In this document: positions 59,476 to 64,000 of the stretch, in pieces
How positions within the stretch are numbered: position 1 is the stretch's first letter
How the letters are laid out: each line of letters opens with the position of its first letter
Source of the DNA: Drosophila miranda
Taxonomy: Eukaryota > Arthropoda > Insecta > Diptera > Drosophilidae
Assembly (NCBI RefSeq): GCF_003369915.1
Contig: NW_022881687.1
Coordinates: forward strand, 88,546 to 152,545
Length of the DNA stretch: 64,000 nucleotides
Direction: 5' to 3'
The notes under the pieces: model-generated
What the model was told of the DNA's origin: nothing
The model's input: the letters and a program-made list of their open reading frames with translations, nothing else
The model's database searches: none
Position numbers and translations under genes: made by a program

Positions 59476-62440
59476 CTATGGAGCAGGCTCCAGTAATCTT
59501 CGTCTTGGGAGTATGACCTCTGTGTAATAGTTATACTCTGATGGCGGCGACACTGGGCGATCCATCCTGATCAGCATCCTCCGCATGTCATCAAGGTTCC
59601 TGTCGTGGCTGATTTGGTCCTCTTCCGTGTACGGGCGCTGATTAGGGATCATCTCGATGCGGTTCCATTCGTGCTTCGCGAGTTCCTTGGGTAGGTGTTT
59701 TCCAAGAAACTCGGAATACCGGGGTCTTGTAACTCTATGCGGTACATAAGGGTCATTGACCACTTTGGCTGCCTCAATGTTGTGGTGGGATCTCATTTGC
59801 TCCGTGTACCTTTTGCATGCCCTCTCATAGACTGCCTCAACAGTGTCCACTTCCAGGTCCCTGTGAATGGTGTCGTTCCTCACATACCATGGAGCATTGC
59901 AAATAAGGCGAAGGGTCTTGTTCTGCTCAACTTGAATCCGTCCAAATTCCGCGCTGCTAGCTAATGGACCCCATACGGCCAATGTGTACTGCCAGATAGG
60001 TGCAATCATCTGCTTGTACAACATTACCTTTGTGTTGAGGTTCAATTTGCTGTTTGAGTTTAGGAGCCAGCGCAGTTTTTGGACCCTTGCCCTGACCTTT
60101 GTGATGACGTTGGTTATGTGTTGGTGGAACTGGAGCTTAGCGTCCAGCTTGACCCCCAAATACGAATGCACAGCGATGCTACTAATCCGCTGATCAGCAA
60201 TGTGCGGCTGCAATTCAGCCACTGGCTGATGTGCGCGCAATGTATGCACTATATGCACAGTTTTGGAGGCATTGATGGTGATGCCCCATTGCTTTGCCCA
60301 GTTGGAGATGCTCTGTAGGAAGCGGTTGAGCTTGTTGGTAGCCATGAGCTGGTTCATGCCAGTGGCCAGAATTGCTGTGTCGTCAGCATAAGTGGCCAAG
60401 AGCATACCACTGTCGCGAGGAAGAGGCATGTCGTATGTGTACTGGTTGTATAATACTGGCCCAAGTACGCTGCCCTGTGGAACGCCTGCTGCAATCATTT
60501 TATTTCCCGATTTGACGCCGCCTGTGCATTCAACGTAGAAAGACCGATCATCCAAGTAGTGGGACAAGACTCTGTATATTGCTGCGCGCGTAACAACTGC
60601 TTCATCTTGTCCTTCAACCCCGCATGCCAGACTCGATCGAAAGCCTCCTGTATGTCCATATAGATGGCAGAGCAGTACAGGTTGTTCTCATAGGTGGACA
60701 GGATGAACTTCGTAACTCTCCCCAATTGGTGTTCAGCCGCGTGCACATGTCTGAAGCCAAACTGATGGTTTGGAATAGCCTCAACAAATCCATCAGCTTC
60801 CATCATCCTGGTCAGAAGAAGTCGCTCAAACAGCTTGGACAGGCCCGAAAGCAGGCTGATGGGACGATAAGATGCCAACTTATCGGCGGGTTTTCCTGGC
60901 TTGGGGATCATGCTAACAGCCGCGTGCTTCCATCTGTTAGGAAAACAACCAATCCTAAGGGAGCTGTTGCATATGAGCGCGAAATATAGAAGAGCAGACT
61001 TAGGTAGAGCTTTTATGGTCCGATTGTCAATCCTGTCCATTCCAGGGGCCTTTTTCAGCTTCAGTACCTTGACCTGTGCCTCAATCTCAGGAAGAGTGAT
61101 CGCCCTGAATCTCAAATTGGGCCCAGGGGATCCAAACTCTTCAAGGGACTCCTCGATGACTCGTCTGTCGGCTGCCGCGCTGGTCAAAACAGGCTTGAAT
61201 CGCTGCTCCAGATGCAACGCAAAAGACTCTGCCTTCTCCTCAGTGCTCTTGCACCAGGGATCGTCAGCATTATCCTCTCCATCCGCACAATACTTCCTCA
61301 CAGGCAAATTGGCTGCTGGCTGCCGCTTCAAACCATTGGTCAACCTCCACAGCTTTTGCATGCTGTAGCGATCGTAGGATCGATTGAGCCAATGATAGCG
61401 TCAGCGCGTCTGGCTTTGCCCGCTTCTAGCTCCTTATGTATCCTGTTGGCAAGCATGTTGTACAGCTGTCGCACTGCCGGGTCATGGTTCCGCTTCAGCT
61501 GGTTCCTCAGGCGCCTCTTGGTGGCAATCATCAGCCGTATGCGATTGCTGACCTGGTACTCAGCTTGGACTCTAGGTCGGACGGGCCTCCTCAGACTGCT
61601 TGTGGCATGTTCGGCTGCCTCTAACACGTTCCTCTCAAGAATGCTAGCTGCGTCATCAACATCCTCTGCTGACCTGAGCTCAGGTTCAGATGGATGTGCG
61701 AGTCAAGCCACGATTGGAACCTCGAAATGCTAGCCCCTGGGGCAAGAGGCGTCTCTTAGTCACCGCCTCCGCTGGAGACATGCTCAACTCAATCACCATT
61801 GGGAGATGATCAGAAGAGAGGTCGTTTAGATGGGAGATATGCAGCAATTCGTCCCTCACGCCCTTGTAGACCGCGAAGTCAATTGCCGATGGTGTATGCC
61901 GAGTATTGTACGGGTAGTGGTAGGAGATCCAGTGGCCAGAATGTTGCAGCTACTTTCTGAACGGCCCTGAGCAGCTTTCCGCCTCTTCTGCACGCCCTTG
62001 CGTTTCCCCACCACGAGTTCTTCGCGTTCCAATCGCCAGCAGCAACGAATCTCGGTCCCAACTGACCAAACAATGCCAAGAAGTCTCCTCACCATTCCTG
62101 CATTGGGGGGCAGTAAATGGAAGAGACCACAGTCGGCCACCATCAGGCAGGGTCAGGGTAGCGGATGCACACTGAATGTGGTCCTGTTTTATGTTTGGCA
62201 GGGCAATATGAAGGATTCCAGCTCTGATTAGAGCAGGGATCCCCCACGACCAGTCCCAGATGGGTGATTGGCACCGTAAGTACAGTATCCATTGACGCTG
62301 AAGGTCTCTGAGTTTTTAAAATGAGACTCAGAGACCATCAGAACGTCAACTTCGTGTCTGCATGCAAATGCCGCAAGTTCAGCTGTCTTCCCTCGGAGTC
62401 CCGAGGCGTTCCAAAATACAATCTTTAGATTGCTGGTGGC
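59476..62440 (-). pseudogene. ORF2 endonuclease/reverse transcriptase of D, frameshifted
   Basis: EN begins near 62420 (IVFWNASGL, then VSESHF) but is broken between 61630 and 62300. The connecting region and fingers lie in 61627-60495 (VLKLKKAPGMDRID, SYRPISLLSG, HQFGFR, YMDIQEAFDRVW). The RT centre is in 60567-59476 (GVPQGSVLGP, TYADDTA, YLGVKLD), ending RRRLLEPAP. Breaks near 61372 and 60590 each need one or two bases to restore frame. No ATG is visible between the gag stop and the EN motif; a TAA in the EN frame sits just upstream. The start is therefore unresolved. Related to family B ORF2. Confidence 0.85.
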
Positions 62441-62461
62441 GGGTAGAGTATAGCATTAGTA

Positions 62462-63991
62462 TTAAACATTTCTGGCAAATGAATTCGCCTGAATGCTAGC
62501 GTATAAACAATCGTTAACTTGTCATTTGTGCAATTAATATATCCATTTTCCTTCCAGTTTTGAGTAGATTCAGCAGCAGCGGCCGCATGCTGGATCCGCT
62601 CCTGTGTCAGCAGAGCGATGAGTAGTCCAGTTTCTGGCTGAGCTCATCGCTAGGACGGACACTCTGACTGCTCACGGGCTGGAATCCATTGTGGTCGCTG
62701 CTGGTGGCACCGAACTGCCATACTTGCCTCCCTGGAAGAGGCTGAGAATGACTCGCTGGCTGCCTTGTGCGGAGTGCATCGGCATAACTGCTCATTGAAC
62801 TGGAGGAGCAGGAGCTCTTGCGCCTGAGCGCGCTCGCCGGCGGCTAGGCTGCTGCAGTGCTGGAAAGCCCTGCTGATTCATGACGGGTGGCTGGCGGGGA
62901 CGCCGCAAACCCTGAGTGGCGGGTAAGGTAGGCATCGAAAGTTTACTTAGCATCTTGTTGGTCTGATCTAACCCATTTCTCCTTTTATTGCAGTACTCCT
63001 TATACTTGATACAACCACGGTAGCTGGCAACATGGGGACCATCGCAATTTGCGCATTTCGGCACATCCTCCCGCTTCTTGGGGCAGTCCTTGGGTCATGC
63101 TTCTCCCACACTTCAGACATACAACTGCACGGCTGCAGTAGTTCTTCGAGTGCCCAAACATCTGACACTTATGCACTGGGAACACCTGGCGCGCGTATGG
63201 GCTTCTCTACCTTGACCCGTTGGCTGCAAATTGCCGTTAGCTCGTGTATACTATTGTTAATCTCCTGAGGCTCTAGCTCGACCTCGAATAGGTCCAATGG
63301 CTCCTTTGTAAATCTTTTATGTATATTGGCAATATGCCTCACCTTATATCCGAGTCTACCAAGCTGTTCACGCACCCAGTCTGTGGGTGTGGAACGGTGC
63401 AGGTGACGAATAACAATACGCATTCCCCTCTCGCTTCGCAGGCGAAACGTATGGTGATCAACACCTTCCCCTCAGTTAGGAGCCGAATTAGGGCCCTATG
63501 TCCATCTATTGTGTGGCACATGACTTTCAGAGACCTATTAGCAGCAGGCCTGGTGTCATATGTACCAGCGCCAATGGCATTGTCGAAGCACTGGAGCAGG
63601 GGAAAGATATCTGTAACATTAGGAATGTAAATAGGGGCTGGCCGCACAATTCTGGCGTCAGCAGTAGCAGCAGCATTGGGAGCGTGCGCTGTGGTAGGGG
63701 CAGGCGGGGGGGTGGTCTGAGAAGTAGAGGGCCTGTTTGTGGGAACAGGTACCTCGGCTTCCGTCTCTCCCTCGCTGCAGTCAGTGTCCACATCCATCTC
63801 GTCATTAGCTAAGTCGTCAGCATCCGAAAGTACATTGTAGTAGTTTGTTATGTTCATCTGGTTAGGGTCACGCTTCTCCTTGGAGGATACTGTCCGTTTG
63901 ATCTTCTTTGCCGACGCCTTGTAATCGGCGAGGCCAAGGTGGTCGTCCGCTTCTTGTTACGGCCCTCAGACTCCGCCTTCAGCATAGCCAT
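62462..63991 (-). pseudogene. Gag of D, frameshifted
   Basis: It probably starts at 63991 (MAMLKAESEGRNKKR), with a frame change near 63940 into the stretch that includes MNITNYYNVLSDADD. An acidic and Pro/Ala-rich N-terminus is followed by a PRE_C2HC-type region (63423-63169, MRIVIRHLHRSTPTDWV) and zinc knuckles (QMFGHSKNYC, CLKCG, CANCDGPHVASYRGC at about 63170-63010). The basic and helical C-terminus matches D' and ends at TAA 62462-62464. Several one-base losses (for example one C in the first knuckle near 63176) interrupt it. Apart from these, all parts of a gag are in place. Confidence 0.83.
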
Positions 63992-64000
63992 TACTTTTCT

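Larger units (their letters stand above)
58082..64000 (-). mobile_element. D: telomeric non-LTR element with gag, ORF2 and long 3' UTR (5' end beyond window)
   Basis: On the minus strand: gag (63991-62462), ORF2 (about 62440-59476), a possible ORF3 (59464-58645), then a structured 3' UTR ending in a 9-T run (58082-58090). Its RT is clearly related to but distinct from family B; from the shared MQKLWRLTN stretch into the RT about half the residues agree. The 3' UTR and gag end match D', so D' is a member of the same family. Between 58200 and 58620 I see only AT-rich 3' UTR with a GCTGC-TGTTA-GCAGC hairpin. Numerous indels interrupt the genes. Confidence 0.85.

Overview
The window looks like an insect (very probably Drosophila, species not determinable here) telomeric retrotransposon array. 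There is no single-copy host gene that I can recognise. Fourteen non-LTR elements, or parts of them, lie head to tail. All are encoded on the minus strand, with their 3' ends to the left, and I see no target-site duplications at the joins I could inspect. This is the layout made when HeT-A/TART/TAHRE-type elements are added one after another to a chromosome end by their 3' ends. If so, the centromere side is left and the chromosome end is right. Gag proteins with three CCHC zinc knuckles and jockey-type endonuclease/reverse transcriptase proteins support this.

Region 1 (1-26678) holds six gag-only elements of about 4.3-4.9 kb, called L1-L6 here (HeT-A-like). Each has a gag of 656-823 codons and no reverse transcriptase. 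The 3' UTR carries 2-5 copies of a stem-loop with an invariant loop. The 5' UTR is long and structured (G-tract, 103-bp conserved box, 13-15 bp hairpin). The strand opposite gag carries a conserved set of short GT-AG intron signals, as if a spliced antisense RNA runs through each unit.

Region 2 (26679-27770) is a 5'-truncated element D' with a 24-T (poly-A) end. It has the 3' UTR and gag C-terminus of family D but no ORF2: an internally deleted, gag-only relative of the element at the right edge.

Region 3 (27771-58081) has six nearly identical copies, C1-C6, of a 5.58-kb element, family B (TART/TAHRE-like). ORF1 gag is 641 aa and ORF2 endonuclease/RT is 1000 aa, and they overlap by 26 nt. 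The 3' UTR contains, on the opposite strand, an intron-like acceptor followed by a 58-codon open stretch ending in TGA. This is a possible captured host exon.

Region 4 (58082-64000) is family D in longer form: 9-T end, structured 3' UTR, a possible third ORF, ORF2 and gag, all interrupted by small indels. From about 44 kb rightwards, single-base homopolymer indels become steadily denser while substitutions stay rare. This looks more like poor consensus near a contig end than biological decay, so the broken ORFs on the right should be read with caution.

How the parts would work together, by analogy with Drosophila telomeres: B and D supply endonuclease/RT and Gag, L supplies mainly Gag and telomere length and would borrow RT, and antisense transcripts could feed piRNA control.
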